Position numbers and translations under genes: made by a program. A stretch of DNA of 64,000 nt from positions 9,429,001 through 9,493,000 of the forward strand of contig OY727095.1 in NCBI GenBank assembly GCA_963402885.1, in the 5' to 3' direction. The notes under the pieces are model-generated. The model ran no database searches and was not told the origin of the DNA. It saw only the letters and a list, made by a program, of their open reading frames with translations. Numbering within the stretch: the first letter of the stretch is position 1; each line of letters begins with the position of its first letter. Shown piece by piece: positions 47,071-59,350 of the stretch. Origin of the DNA: Antedon bifida (lineage: Eukaryota > Echinodermata > Crinoidea > Comatulida > Antedonidae).

Positions 47071-47564
47071 ACAAGTGTCCGTTCAAACGCTTGGCCCATC
47101 TTTCGTACTCGCGTATTAAGTTTAAATTTGTTTTAACGGATTTCAATCAAAATCATTTCTGAATGTCATTTCAGGTTGATAAAAATGATTCATTGTTCAC
47201 AGTATTTTTTTTATATTTTACTAAAAAAACTAGATGCTCTAAGTTATACAAGATACAAGAAACTGTATTTGTCTTCGTAAAAAAACAAAGAAATGTCGTT
47301 CAGAAATAGTGCACGATCCCGCAGCTACCACTGCCCAAACTTTCCACTTCTTACTTTGATTTGAACACCGTTTTGATATCGGTTAACTTGGTACCCCGGT
47401 TAATTGTGTTAACTAGGATAACCTATAAAACGGATACATTTGATGAATAATAGATACAATTGACTATATTTCAATTAAGATGATTATGTGATAAGTATGG
47501 TATAATAATAAGATTTAAGCATTAGTAAATAGATACGCACTAAATAGGAATACATACGTAAAAA

Positions 47565-47570
47565 CCCGTG
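47565..47570 (+). promoter_or_regulatory. Mutated E-box (CCCGTG) of the unit-3 type-B copy
   Basis: In units 2 and 4 this position reads CACGTG (37182-37187, 57052-57057). Here it reads CCCGTG in an otherwise nearly identical region. Confidence 0.6.
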
Positions 47571-47711
47571 ACATTGGTTTGAATAATGCATATTTGATAT
47601 TATTTGAAGACGATTTCTAGTGAAATTGACCATTTAATCTTATTGCTTTAACTGAGAAGTTTACTTTATATTCTACATTTATTTAATGTATTGCATTATA
47701 CATCAACTAAA

Positions 47712-49382
47712 ATGAGGACCAGTGGCCGTATTCACCAATCTCACTTAGGCTAAGGGAAATACTTACCCTTAAAATTTAAGAATTCCCTTAACAAAGGGAA
47801 ACACTTAAGGGGTATTCACAAATGAGTTAAGGGATTCACTTACCTAAGGAAAACACTTAATTTAAGGGTAAAACTTAAGGGTAAAAATAATCATAAATAT
47901 TCATGAGTTGTCCCATTGTCCAATCACAGAGGATTTAATTCCCCTATGGTCCAATCACTTTCCTCTCTAAAACTAATTTGCATATTTAAAAAAAGAGTAA
48001 GGGGTTGGGGGGACGGGGTGGATGAAGAGAGAAGAAAAGAAAATGGCAGTCAAAACAAAAACAAGTAAATTAATATTAAACCTAGACTAATTTGTATGAG
48101 GATCAAGAAAAATAGGTCTAGCCTAGATGTTACTAACAAACCAACATTCTGTGTAGGCCTATGCATCCTAGGCTGGTTACTGGGCAGACCAACAGGGGGC
48201 CTAGCATCTCTACCTAGCCTACTAGAATGGGGCTAATTTCTATTAGTATTACAACGAAATGGGAAGCCATCTTCCACGAAAATAATGGCAGTCAAAACAA
48301 AACAAATAAATGAATATATAGGCATAGACTAATTTGTATGGTGGGGATCAGCAAAAAAAGGCCTAGGCCTAGATGCTACTCAAACCAAACATGAATCCTA
48401 GGCCGGTTAGTGGGCAGACCAACAGGGGGCCTAGCATCTCTACCTAGCCTAGACTGGGGCCATCTACAAGTAGGCATAGTACTCGCACATACAGAATCGT
48501 CAGCACAACCAAGGTACTGAATAGTTAAGGGAACTTTTAAGGGACCTCTGAGGTCCCTTAAAAGTTAAGGGGAAAATAGACCAAGTTAAGGGTTTCCCTT
48601 AACCTTAAACCCTTTGTGAATACCACTATAAGTGAAACCCTTAATATTTTCTTGATTTAAGGGAAATTCTTAGGATTTAAGGGAAATATCTCACTTAAGT
48701 GTGATTGGTGAATACGGCCACAGAATGATTGCATTTGCTCTGTTTATGTTGGTAATCAACAGTTCGCTTGCTTTTAGAAACAACTTCCTCCGCCCACAAA
48801 GCTCGGATTTTGGTAAATATTGTTTATATTTTTTTTTATTTATAATTTTATTTTCATATCTCTTCAATGAGTTTCCGTTTATGTATTGTTATCATCGTCA
48901 TGTTTTAATGCTGTTTTAATTTATGCTGTTTAAATTATGTGTTACAGTATTTAGTTAGATTGCCGAATGTTTTCAATCTTATGTTGGTGCCCTACCACAT
49001 TATTATCTCTTTATTATTATTTCATTTATTGTTCTTCCTGTGTTTTGTTGTTATGTGGTAAACAAATAAAGCAACAACAGTAGTAATAATGAAGAATTAA
49101 TATACTTATTGTATTTTTAGAGGTTGAAACAGAGGATATCTGTTATTCTGCTCGGGAGTTAGAGACTTTTCAAAAGGTGACAGAGTGTTTACGCAGTTAC
49201 GAAGACGAGAAAGAAAGAAAAGAAATACCGAGAAAAAAAGATGATTGTCGCTGTAAGATATTATATCTAAATTTTTGTTTTCATTATTGTGTCATTGATT
49301 GAATAATAACAAATCTGTGAACTCTTTTAATATGTCTCAAAATGTTTTTATTTCAGACACAACTGAATGTTTGCCAGGTTAA
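47712..49382 (+). pseudogene. SCP type B, unit 3: exon 1 split by a transposon, rest intact
   Basis: The first four codons (47712-47722) are separated from the rest of exon 1 (48724-48812) by a 998-bp element. From the original start, translation enters the transposon and stops after 13 codons. The downstream parts are healthy: exon 2 is 49121-49252 (donor GTAAGA) and exon 3 is 49357-49382. They give the four-cysteine form with C-x14-C and then DDC-R-YTTE-C-LPG. The Met5 codon of the old gene (48725-48727) lies right after the insertion. It would start an 81-residue protein with an almost complete signal peptide (MIAFALFMLVINSSLA). Whether any transcript reaches it is unknown. Confidence 0.75.
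47723..48720. mobile_element. 998-bp non-autonomous DNA transposon in an SCP exon
   Basis: Perfect 18-bp terminal inverted repeats (TGGCCGTATTCACCAATC) are flanked by a CAG duplication (47720-47722 and 48721-48723). Inside, AAGGGAAA-type sub-terminal repeats (TTAAGGG words) occur near both ends, and a segment of about 245 bp is duplicated in tandem (from 48040 and from 48284). There is no transposase. TIRs with a 3-bp target duplication are compatible with PIF/Harbinger, but this is inference. The uninterrupted site is preserved in units 2 and 4, so the borders are exact. Confidence 0.9.
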
Positions 49383-50350
49383 TCAGTGATCATGATAGAA
49401 TGGCACACGACAGCGCTGAAAATATAATGCTGCTCAATACCATTATTAATGTTTTCACCTGTTTATGATAACACGTGTTTATTTAATATACTTTTAAAAA
49501 TGTTAATCTTAATCAATATTTTTGTTGTTTTAGTCTTACCATTGTTACACACTTTCGTATATCATTGCTACTTGTTTGATTTCGCATCACGCCGTGACAA
49601 TGGTAATAAATTTAGTTTCATTCAACGAGAAAGTTATATTCTGTGGTTATTATTGTTATATTCAACGGTCAGCTCTGCAACGCGATAAACACGCAGTACT
49701 TATATAGGCTACTGAATCTCAAAATGATGGTGAACTGGGACAACGTTTTAGGCAAAGGCTTTACACGTACTTTTAAATGAATTATGTATATCTTTTCCTG
49801 TTCATGTACAACAAATCAACCCTCCATCACCCACCACTTTAATATGGAATTGGAAGCGTACATGCGTGTTTATGATCCCCTTGTTCAATATACACGAAAT
49901 TCCCTTGTTTGAAAATCTTATCTGTGAACACACCGAGGGATAGCTTCATGAAGTAGGCCTAACAACCAAACTCTCCTGATCTGTCACGTGGGAGCTTTCT
50001 GGCGGCGTCAGGGACCAGAGCAGTATGGCATCCAACATAGGTCATGTACCGTCTAACCATCTCTGTTATATAGTCTTCCCAATGTTTAGTATACAAATAT
50101 TGACTGGGCTGAGGGGCATGGTTAAAAATACAGCCCAAGGTGATCTACAGACTATACTGTATCCCGAGACGAAGTCGAGTGATATAGTATGCCTTCACCG
50201 AGGGCTATATTCCATACCGTGCCCCAATGAAAGCCCAGTAAATATTTGTAAATATTTTATATACCGTACCACCGAAATGAACGCAAACATGGACTTGGTT
50301 GGAGTAGGCGTAGTTTGTGGCACAGTTTGGCTGCGAAGAAGCAAACAAAT
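49383..50350. other. 3' flank of the unit-3 type-B gene
   Basis: It matches 37896-38850 and includes the inverted-repeat element at 50093-50249. At about 50352 the match ends: unit 3 has no CACGGCAA repeat and no transposase fragment. Confidence 0.6.
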
Positions 50351-50399
50351 AAGGTCTGCATATAAAATTACACACTTTTCGACATATTTTCTAATTTTT

Positions 50400-50641
50400 T
50401 AAAAATGTTTTTGTCTATTCTTGTTTTTATCATTAATAATAGAGAAAATTTACTTTATTTCAATTAAGAAAATAAGATCAAAGATGGTATAATCATACTA
50501 CGCAATTTTACTTGATGCATACGTCAAAGACACGTGACATTTTTACATTTGTTTGAATTATGCATAATGTTTGAACATGATTTTAGAGCTTTCTATTGAA
50601 ACTGACCATTTATTCTTATTGCTTCAACTGAGAAGTTTACT
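50400..50641 (+). promoter_or_regulatory. Promoter ghost of another SCP gene
   Basis: It contains CAAAGATGGTATAATCATAC (about 50478), CACGTG at 50531-50536 followed by ACATTTT, and the leader ATTGCTTCAACTGAGAAGTTTACTT, where it breaks at 50641 into a GC-rich MITE. It resembles the promoters of the 7038 and 9616 loci more than those of types A and B. No exon follows. Confidence 0.65.
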
Positions 50642-50870
50642 TAAAGCTACGTTCACACCAAGCCCGGATCCGGTCCGGTGGCCGGAGAAAAAATCGTGGA
50701 AAATGGGTATAGTGTTAAAGAATAGAAGTGTTCACATCAAATCCGTCCGGATTTCGTACGATTTTTCTCCGGGTGGACGGATTCGGAGTGATGGATTTAA
50801 AGCCATTTCATTTGTAAAATCGTACGGATTTTTTCTTCTGACCAATCAGCGTTGAGTACTATGACCTTTA
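50642..50870. mobile_element. GC-rich MITE truncating the promoter ghost
   Basis: CGTTCACACCAAGCCCGGAT and the following CCGGTGGCCGG, GTTCACATCAAATCCGTCCGG and TTTCTCCGGGTGGACGGATT belong to the family at 22990-23222. Confidence 0.6.
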
Positions 50871-50884
50871 TTTAATTTCCATAC

Positions 50885-53800
50885 AATACGCACGTTCCAA
50901 TATAAGTGCAATGGCCATCCGCCAGAAACTAGAAAACAAGGTTTTTATATTTAGAGCATCGATGATGGGCAAATGCTTCGGCGTAAGGGATAAGCGGCCG
51001 TAAGATAAGACAGAACACAGTTACAATCGTAACAACCCACAGTACAATATAGGTCAGTGAAAAACCAGAGTAAGGTGTGAATGAAGTGCGAATTTCTATT
51101 TCAAGCTATTGACAAGAGAACAGTCGACATTGAAACAATCATACAATTGATAAACAATTATAAATACTTTAAAGTGTATATGAAAATATATGTAAAGAAA
51201 ACGATACTAGTAGAAATGTGTTAAATTATTAGGTATAGGCCTATATATAATAGAATAACATGTATTAAAAAAAACCAAAACAAAACAAATATAAGTATGT
51301 ATGTTAACGAATGCAAAATATGTTTTTAAAAATAAGAAATGTTGAAAAATTATGCTATGAGTTAACATAAAAGAGAAAAAAAGAAATACATTAAAAGATG
51401 ATATGTATAATTAATTATAAGAGAAATTATGGTAAATAATGATAATGAATAGAGAAAAGATTACAACAAAAATCATGTATATAAAAACACATGATAACAA
51501 AAATACAATGTTAGAACAAATGTGTATAAATTAATATACAGTATTTATATGAAAATGTATATGATGGAAATAAAAGTGGGATGAAACCACATAAGACAAA
51601 AAAAAATTATAAATATTATTACTATTAAGCTCTGTCTACACTATCAAACTAGTTTGGCAAAAAGTGTCCAAATATGGTATAGTGATATGCTTAAATATGG
51701 TAGTGATATGACATCAATTTAGGGGTATAACCATATTACAGTGAACCCCTAGGCGACACTTTCGTGTCTCCTTAATAGACGTGTCTGCTAAAGATGTATT
51801 GTCCCCCAAAAACATGAAAAATGAAGATTAAATAAATCAGACTTTGAATAGGTTATTTTGTAGTTTTAATAAAGTTAATCACTTCCGTAGATAAAAAAAA
51901 CAAATTATGTTTTCACTTTTAAAATAACAAAATAAATGGTTAAATTCAACCAAAAATCCATTGGTTGGTGATTGGTGAACTTACAATTCTTCCTTCTGGT
52001 TTGACAAAAAAGTGCGATGTGCCCAAATATGGTAGTGACATCATCTCCATATATGGGCACATTACATTTGCTTTCCGTGAAAGTATCCCTCTTAATATCG
52101 GTGTCCTAAGTGTGGTGTTCTAATGTAATTAAGTAGGTGTCCCCTATAACATATAAAAAATACGGTATAAAAAAAGTAAAATTTACAATGTATTAGTTAA
52201 CTATCAATAGGAATGTCATTAAATCATAAGTCATCGTATTTAGGAACAAATACAAAACTTTATCCAACCCATTCAAAAAAGTTGATTGAATTGTTATTAA
52301 TATTAATTAATTCATAATGCAGCTGGTCCATTAAAAAAGGACAAGATAATAAGAATGTCTTTTGTTGTAGTCCTATTTTACTTTTTCAATTCTCGTAACA
52401 AACAAAATGTGAAACAAATGAAAAAGCAACCATTCACTCTCTAAAGCTCTGTCTACACTATCAAACTAGTTTGACAAGGGAAGAGTGAACTTACAATTCT
52501 TCCTTCTGGTTTGACAAAAAAGTGCGATGTGCCCAAATATGGTAGTGATATGACATCATCTCCATATATGGGCACATCACATTTGTTTGTCACATAAAGT
52601 TTAGTGTAGACAGAGCTTTACTGTAAACGAATGATGATGTTACGCGTTTGTTTTCACTCTTAAAAAGGCAAGGTTTCAAACTGTAAAAGTTGTTAAAATT
52701 GTCTAAAATAATGTAACGTTTGAAAATCGTTAACCAGAGTTACTTTCACTCTTTTAAAGCCTTTTCTACACTATCAAACTTTATGTGATATGATGTCATA
52801 TCACCACCATATTTGGACATACCGTATTTGGGCACATCACACTTTTTTTGTCAAACCAGGAAAGAGTGAAAAAGAAGAATTGTAATTTCAGTCTTCCCTT
52901 GTCAAACTAGTTTTAATGTAGACAGAGCTTAAGAGTGATCATTTAAATATACTCCTCACAACAATGACCTTTCACTCTAAAAGATTGGATTTTTACAATT
53001 ACACTCTTATTAACTGAATATTGTATTCTACCCAGTCTCAATTCAGCCATTGTAATTGCCAATAATCTCCAGTGTACAAGCGTTGTTTATAAATAGCCTA
53101 ATATTATTGTCGTCCAAAACCATATGCTTTATAAAGACTAAAAATTCAATTAAAATCACAGGTATATTTTGATTATTAATAATTTGCATACCACCATACT
53201 GTGCGTTGTGTTTGTTGCTGCATAATATACTTTGAATTAATTACAATATGGTGTTTCATTTTAATAGAGACATTAATGATATAAATGAATTGGCAACCTC
53301 CTCCATATTATGTTTTGGACAATTCATTATTTATTCAATTATGTTGTATTATTTTCAATTTATCCATCCATGATTGTGGGAGAAACGCATAAATAAATAA
53401 ATAAACATATTTTTTTTTAGGAATACAAGTATAATCATTATTCAAAATGACAACTAGATGATAAGAAATTAAACTTAAGTTACAATAACAATTTCAAGTT
53501 TGTATGTATACATTATTGCCAGAATTTTACACATTAGGCCTACATTTTCATAACATAATTTAATGAAACTTCGTTCCCCATTAAATTAAATTGCCTCAGT
53601 TTTGCACCATTCTATTTTAAAGGGCGTCAATTTGCACCTTTTGGTTCCCATTATGTAACGCAATGCAATGACGTAAAAGCAACGCAAACGATTTAATGAT
53701 ATTCCATCGCTTTGGATTAATCTTTGTTCCCACTAGCGACGCAACGCAAGGACGTAACGCAACGTAAGTGATTTGACCAATCACAAGCGATGGATTATTC

Positions 53801-54430
53801 GAACAGTGGCTTTTCATTGGTTAACGATCGCTTGAGTTGAGCGTACGTCCTTCCGTTGCGTCTCTAGTGGGAACCACGCTTTAAGCTTGGTTCCCACTAG
53901 GACGCAACGCAAGGACGTAAACGCAACGCAAGCGTGTTGTCCTATGACAAGCGACAGTTCGAATAATCCATCGCTTGTGATTGGTCAACTCGCTTGCGTT
54001 TCCACTAGGACGTAAGCCGCAACACGAGCGAATTGACTAATCACAAGCGACAGTTCGAATAATCCATCGCTGCGTTTGGTCAATTTTCCCAGGACGTCCT
54101 TGCGTTACGTCCTGGGAACCAAGCTTCATATGTGGAACCAAGCTTTACGCTGAGCTTATATGTCTTTGCGTTGCGTAGATTGTCTCACCGTATAGTGGGG
54201 TCCCTTAGGGTCAAAAACGTTACACGGATGACAAAGTTTTCAAATTTTGCACATATGTTCACTTGGACATACAGATTAAAAAAATCACTGTAGCCAAGAA
54301 AAAAAATTTATTTTATGACCATATTTGGAGTATTTTCAAAATGGCCGCCAAAACAAAATGATGGTCCATATCTTAGTAACCGGTAGGGGTACAGAGTTCA
54401 TTTTAGTGTTAAATTGCTTAGAACACATAT
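50885..54430. repeat. Unit 4 MITE-rich 5' block
   Basis: It matches unit 2 (31031-34560) most closely in diagnostic positions (CAGTACAATATAGG, GCTATGAGTTAAC). The GGTTCCCACTAG cluster is at about 53640-54140. Confidence 0.8.
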
Positions 54431-54798
54431 GTTTCTATTCACTCTAATACAACATTTTATAGTCCTTCGTTACGTACATTTGAAATCGCCATTTTTTTTC
54501 ACGCTGAAATTACTATATTCGAGAACCAGCACGATCCAGATGGTACGCGAGCGAAGCGAGATAACTACTTATCTCAAAAGATACCTGGTACCTTTTTAAC
54601 TTCTTCTCCGTGAGTGTTTCAAATAATTAATTTCATATCGGATTTGATTGATTAACTTTGTACGCCAATCTGTAAAACGGATTTTTCATCAATAATATAT
54701 ACATTTGTGTATTTCAATTAATGATGACGTGATAAGTATGGTATAAAGTAAGATGCGCATTTATGAATACGCACTAAACAGAAATACATACGTAAACA

Positions 54799-54804
54799 CA
54801 CGTG
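54799..54804 (+). promoter_or_regulatory. E-box CACGTG upstream of the 54926 gene
   Basis: Same position and context as in unit 2, about 122 bp before the ATG. Confidence 0.55.
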
Positions 54805-54925
54805 ATATTGGTTTGAATAATGCATATTTGATATTATTTGACGATTTCTAGTGAAACTGATCATTTACTCTTATTTCTTCGATTGAGAAGTTTACACTTG
54901 TGTATTGCATTATACATCAACTAAA

Positions 54926-55936
54926 ATGAGGACCAGAATGATTGCATTTGCTCTGTTTTTGTTGGTAATCAACAATTCGTTTGCTTTGTGGAATAACTCC
55001 CAAGGCCCACAACGCTCGGATATTGGTAAATAAATTTAGTTTAGTTTTGTTATATTTATTTGAATGCGTTTGTTTTGATAATACAGGTGGAATGACAACA
55101 TTATATCAAATAATTTGTCAGATATTTTGCTCTATTCTTAAGTAGGCCTAAACTGTACTAGATACAGTAACTGTTACATTGATACAAGGATACAAGGATA
55201 TGATACAAGGAAACTTTATTCATCCCAACTTGGGAAATTGTGTTGCTGTCTTATAGCAATGCCGTAAAGAAAAGAGAAATGATAGGCCTAATACATAAGT
55301 GTGATAATAATAGTAACAATAATAGTGTATCGTAATAAATTCCCCTATCTTTGATATCTTTCATTATAGTTTCATATGCCCCTTGGTAGGAAGGAGAGAC
55401 GATGGCGTTCAGTGAGAATATTTACCCCCAAAAAAATTCCCAAGATTTAAAATTGAAATTAAATTGTAATTTCACTCTTCCCATGAGTAGGCCTATTTAT
55501 AAATACAGTATACTGTAATTATCATTATTGAATTTTTAGATGTTGAAACAAAAGACATTTGTTATCCTGTTTGGGAGATACTGGCTTCAGAAACGTTGAA
55601 AGGATGCTTATTGAATTACGAAGACGAAAAAGAAAGAAAAGATGTACAGAAGAAAAATAATGCAAGAAAAAACGAAGGAAAAAAAACCAGATAATTGCTG
55701 TAAGATATTTTGATTTTACATGTTACTACTTCATTTAACAATTGAATAATTCAAATATTGAACAATTTAAATATTTTTTAAATTTAATCATGACTTTAAT
55801 GATTTGATTAATTTATTTTATTCATCTATATACTTTTTAATGAACTGATTGAATGTTATCTTTGAAAACCTTTAATATATTCTAAATTCTTGTTTATTTC
55901 AATTTTTCAGACACGGGTCTATGTCCTGGACGCTGA
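54926..55936 (+). CDS. SCP type A, unit 4: frameshifted copy (84 aa, two cysteines)
   Basis: Exon 1 is 54926-55025, exon 2 is 55540-55699 and the exon-3 homologue is 55911-55936. It is practically identical to the unit-2 copy, including the run of eight A's that shifts the frame and the stop at 55692-55694 (tail EGKKTR). The signal peptide, Cys41 and Cys56 are kept; the second cysteine pair is not translated. The stop lies five bases before the donor. It shares its lesion with 35056 by descent. Confidence 0.6.
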
Positions 55937-56422
55937 TTTTAAATTCACATACTTTATATTCAACGTTGCAGCAACATAGCATAGTGGATCCTCTCTGGAA
56001 GTTACTGGTGCATGAATTAGGCCTACATTTTAACGATTTTAAAGTAAATCGTAGAATGAATGATGCTGAACATTATTACTTATATTTTTATGTAGTAAAG
56101 TAATCTTATACGTATAATTTTAACCCACTTGAAATTAAGCGAATGTTCTTAACGTTTAAAAAAATTAAAGTTTAATCGATTTGTATTATTTAAATGAAGA
56201 AAATAAATAATATTCGTTTATTGTGAATGTAATCATTGTCAATTTTGTGCGATTCTTTCTTATTCCAGTTCAAATCCTTAAAGATTTCTGAATGTTTACG
56301 ATAAAATTGCCTATCATAAATAAACCTTTTTGTTAAATGTATTGTTCGACAGCGAGCCATAAACGTGTGGAGATTAGACGTATGCAGTTAGAACTGATTA
56401 TATCAGTCATCAGAAAAAGAAC

Positions 56423-56555
56423 AAGGCCATATACATGGCTGCAGTCGCGTGCGCAAATTTGGATTAGTTTTTACCAACCGACCGACCGACCGACCGACCG
56501 CGACCGACCGATCAACAAAATGAGCTATAGAGTCGCGTTTGCACGCGACTAAAAA
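56423..56555 (+). mobile_element. Short hairpin-ended element, unit 4
   Basis: Same as unit 2, with its terminal hairpin at 56531-56550. Confidence 0.6.
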
Positions 56556-57051
56556 CACAAGTGTCCGTTCAAACGCTTGGCCCATCTTTCGTACTCGCGT
56601 ATTAAGTTTAAATTTGTTTTAACGAATTTCAATCAAAATCATTTCTGAATGTCATTTCAGGTTGATAAAAATGATTCATTGTTCACAGTATTTTTTTTAT
56701 ACTTTACTCAAAAAACTAGATGCTCTAAGTTATACAAGATACAAGAAACTGTATTTGTCTTCGTAAAAAAACAAAGAAATGTCGTTCAGAAATAGTGCAC
56801 GATCCCGCAGCTACCACTGCCCAAACTTTCCACTTCTTACTATGATTTGAACACCGTTTTGATATCGGTTAACTTGGTACCCCGGTTAATTGTGTTAACT
56901 AGGATAACCTATAAAACGGATACATTTGATGAATAATAGATACAATTGACTATATTTCAATTAAGATGATTATGTGATAAGTATGGTATAATAATAAGAT
57001 TTAAGCATTTAGTAAATAGATACGCACTAAATAGGAATACATACGTAAAAA

Positions 57052-57057
57052 CACGTG
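57052..57057 (+). promoter_or_regulatory. E-box CACGTG upstream of the 57199 gene
   Basis: ACACGTGACATTGG lies about 142 bp before the ATG, in a region identical to that of the 37329 gene. Confidence 0.55.
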
Positions 57058-57198
57058 ACATTGGTTTGAATAATGCATATTTGATATTATTTGAAGACGA
57101 TTTCTAGTGAAATTGACCATTTAATCTTATTGCTTTAACTGAGAAGTTTACTTTATATTCTACATTTATTTAGTGTATTGCATTATACATCAACTAAA

Positions 57199-57765
57199 AT
57201 GAGGACAAGAATGATTGCATTTGCTCTGTTTATGTTGGTAATCAACAGTTCGCTTGCTTTTAGAAACAACTTCCTCCGCCCACAAAGCTCGGATTTTGGT
57301 AAATATTGTTTATGTTTTTTTTTATTTATAATTTTATTTTCATATCTCTTCAATGAGTTTCCGTTTATGTATTGTTATCATCGTCATGTTTTAATGCTGT
57401 TTTAATTTATGCTGTTTAAATTGTGTTACAGTATTTAGTTAGATTGCCGAATGTTTTCAATCTTATGTTGGTGCCCTACCACATTATTATCTCTTTATTA
57501 TTATTTCATTTATTGTTCTTCCTGTGTTTTGTTGTTATGTGGTAAACAAATAAAGCAACAACAGTAGTAATAATGAAGAATTAATATACTTATTGTATTT
57601 TTAGAGGTTGAAACAGAGAATATCTGTTATTCTGCTCGGGAGTTAGAGACTTTTCAAAAGGTGACAGAGTGTTTACGCAGTTACGAAGACGAGAAAGAAA
57701 GAAAAGAAATACCGAGAAAAAAAGATGTTTTTATTTCAGACACAACTGAATGTTTGCCAGGTTAA
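57199..57765 (+). CDS. SCP type B, unit 4: two-exon precursor, intron 2 deleted (86 aa, three cysteines)
   Basis: Exon 1 is 57199-57298 and fused exon 2/3 is 57605-57765. Structure and protein match the 37329 gene: signal peptide MRTRMIAFALFMLVINSSLA, Cys41 and Cys56, former splice-acceptor sequence read as FISD, Cys83, and the end TECLPG. Exon 1 has one silent difference (ACA for ACC at Thr3). The terminal Pro-Gly could serve for C-terminal amidation. The same deletion in units 2 and 4 fits copying of a 19.9-kb dimer rather than two events. Confidence 0.75.
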
Positions 57766-58476
57766 TCAGTGATCATGATAGAATGGCACACGACAGCGCT
57801 GAAAAGATAATGCTACCCAATACCATTATTAATGTTTTCACCTGTTTATGATAACACGTGTTTATTTAATATACTTTTAAAAATGTTAATCTTAATCAAT
57901 ATTTTTGTTGTTTTAGTCTTACCATTGTTACACACTTTCGTATATCATTGCTACTTGTTTGATTTCGCATCACGCCGTGACAATGGTAATAAATTTCGTT
58001 TCATTCAACGAGAAAGTTATATTCTGTGGTTATTATTGTTATATTCAACGGTCAGCTCTGCAACGCGATAAACACGCAGTACTTATATAGGCTACTGAAT
58101 CTCAAAATGATGGTGAACTGGGACAACGTTTTAGGCAAAGGCTTTACACGTACTTTTAAATGAATTATGTATATCTTTTCCTGTTCATGTACAACAAATC
58201 AACCCTCCATCACCCACCACTTTAATATGGAATTGGAAGCGTAAATGCGTGTTTATGAGCCCCTTGTTCAATATACACGAAATTCCCCTTGTTTGAAAAT
58301 CTTATCTGTGAACACACCGAGGGATAGCTTCATGAAGTAGGCCTAACAACCAAACTCTCCTGATCTGTCACGTGGGAGCTTTCTGGCGGCGTCAGGGACC
58401 AGAGCAGTATGGCATCCAACATAGGTCATGTACCGTCTAACCATCTCTGTTATATAGTCTTCCCAATGTTTAGTAT

Positions 58477-58633
58477 ACAAATATTGACTGGGCTGAGGGG
58501 CATGGTTAAAAATACAGCCCAAGGTGATCTACAGACTATACTGTATCCCGAGACGAAGTCGAGTGATATAGTATGCCTCCACCGAGGGCTATATTCCATA
58601 CCGTGCCCCAATGAAAGCCCAGTAAATATTTGT
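58477..58633. mobile_element. Small inverted-repeat element, unit 4
   Basis: Full 157-bp form of the ACAAATATTGACTGGGCT element. It causes long but meaningless open frames on both strands (58409-58812). Confidence 0.65.
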
Positions 58634-59053
58634 AAATATTTTATATACCGTACCACCGAAATGAACGCAAACATGGACTTGGTTGGTGTAGGCGTAGTTT
58701 GTGGCACAGTTTGGCTGCGAAGAAGCAAACAAATCAGGTCTGCATTCGATAATTCGTCGCTTCCAAATATGCAATAAATATTCCTAAAATCATACTTTAT
58801 TTGTTTCTTCATATTTTAACTGGCCACTAAACTGACTAAATCCTAAGCCTAAGTCAGCTCATACAAGTTAATCATCGTAGGCTAAGCTACGCAAGGGCTA
58901 CGCAATCGCGTCGCTCGTGTGGATCCGATTGTATTAAAGAAGATAGAAGAAACAGACATTCGCAGTTTAGCCGGTCTCTAATTCGAGGGCATGGCAATAA
59001 CTATAGACCGGCGATTAACCAATCAGATGCCGTGAATTACGGTAGTCTATAAG

Positions 59054-59350
59054 TGTCACGGCAACTTTTTTTAAATATCACGGCAACTTTCAAAAAAAGC
59101 CACGGCAATTTGAAAAAAGCCACGGCAATTTGAAAAAAGCCACGGCAATTTGAAAAAAGCCACGGCAAATTAAAAATAAAACATCACGGCAAATTAAAAA
59201 TAAAACATCGCGGCAATTTAACAAAAATACCACGGCAACTTAAAAATGAAACACCACGGCAAATTAGTATTGAAACACCACGGCAAATTAATAATGAAAC
59301 ACCACGGCAAATTACAGAATGCCACGGCGGAAGTGAGTTACCACGGCGGA
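59054..59350 (+). repeat. CACGGCAA tandem repeat, unit 4
   Basis: It matches 39161-39437 with one extra 20-bp unit (GAAAAAAGCCACGGCAATTT). The strong donor after CTGAG is at 59384. Confidence 0.75.

Noticed and set aside
58409-58812. Two overlapping frames of about 120 codons on opposite strands
   Set aside because: They lie across a palindromic element; in unit 2 a 23-bp deletion changes the frame without other sign of constraint.
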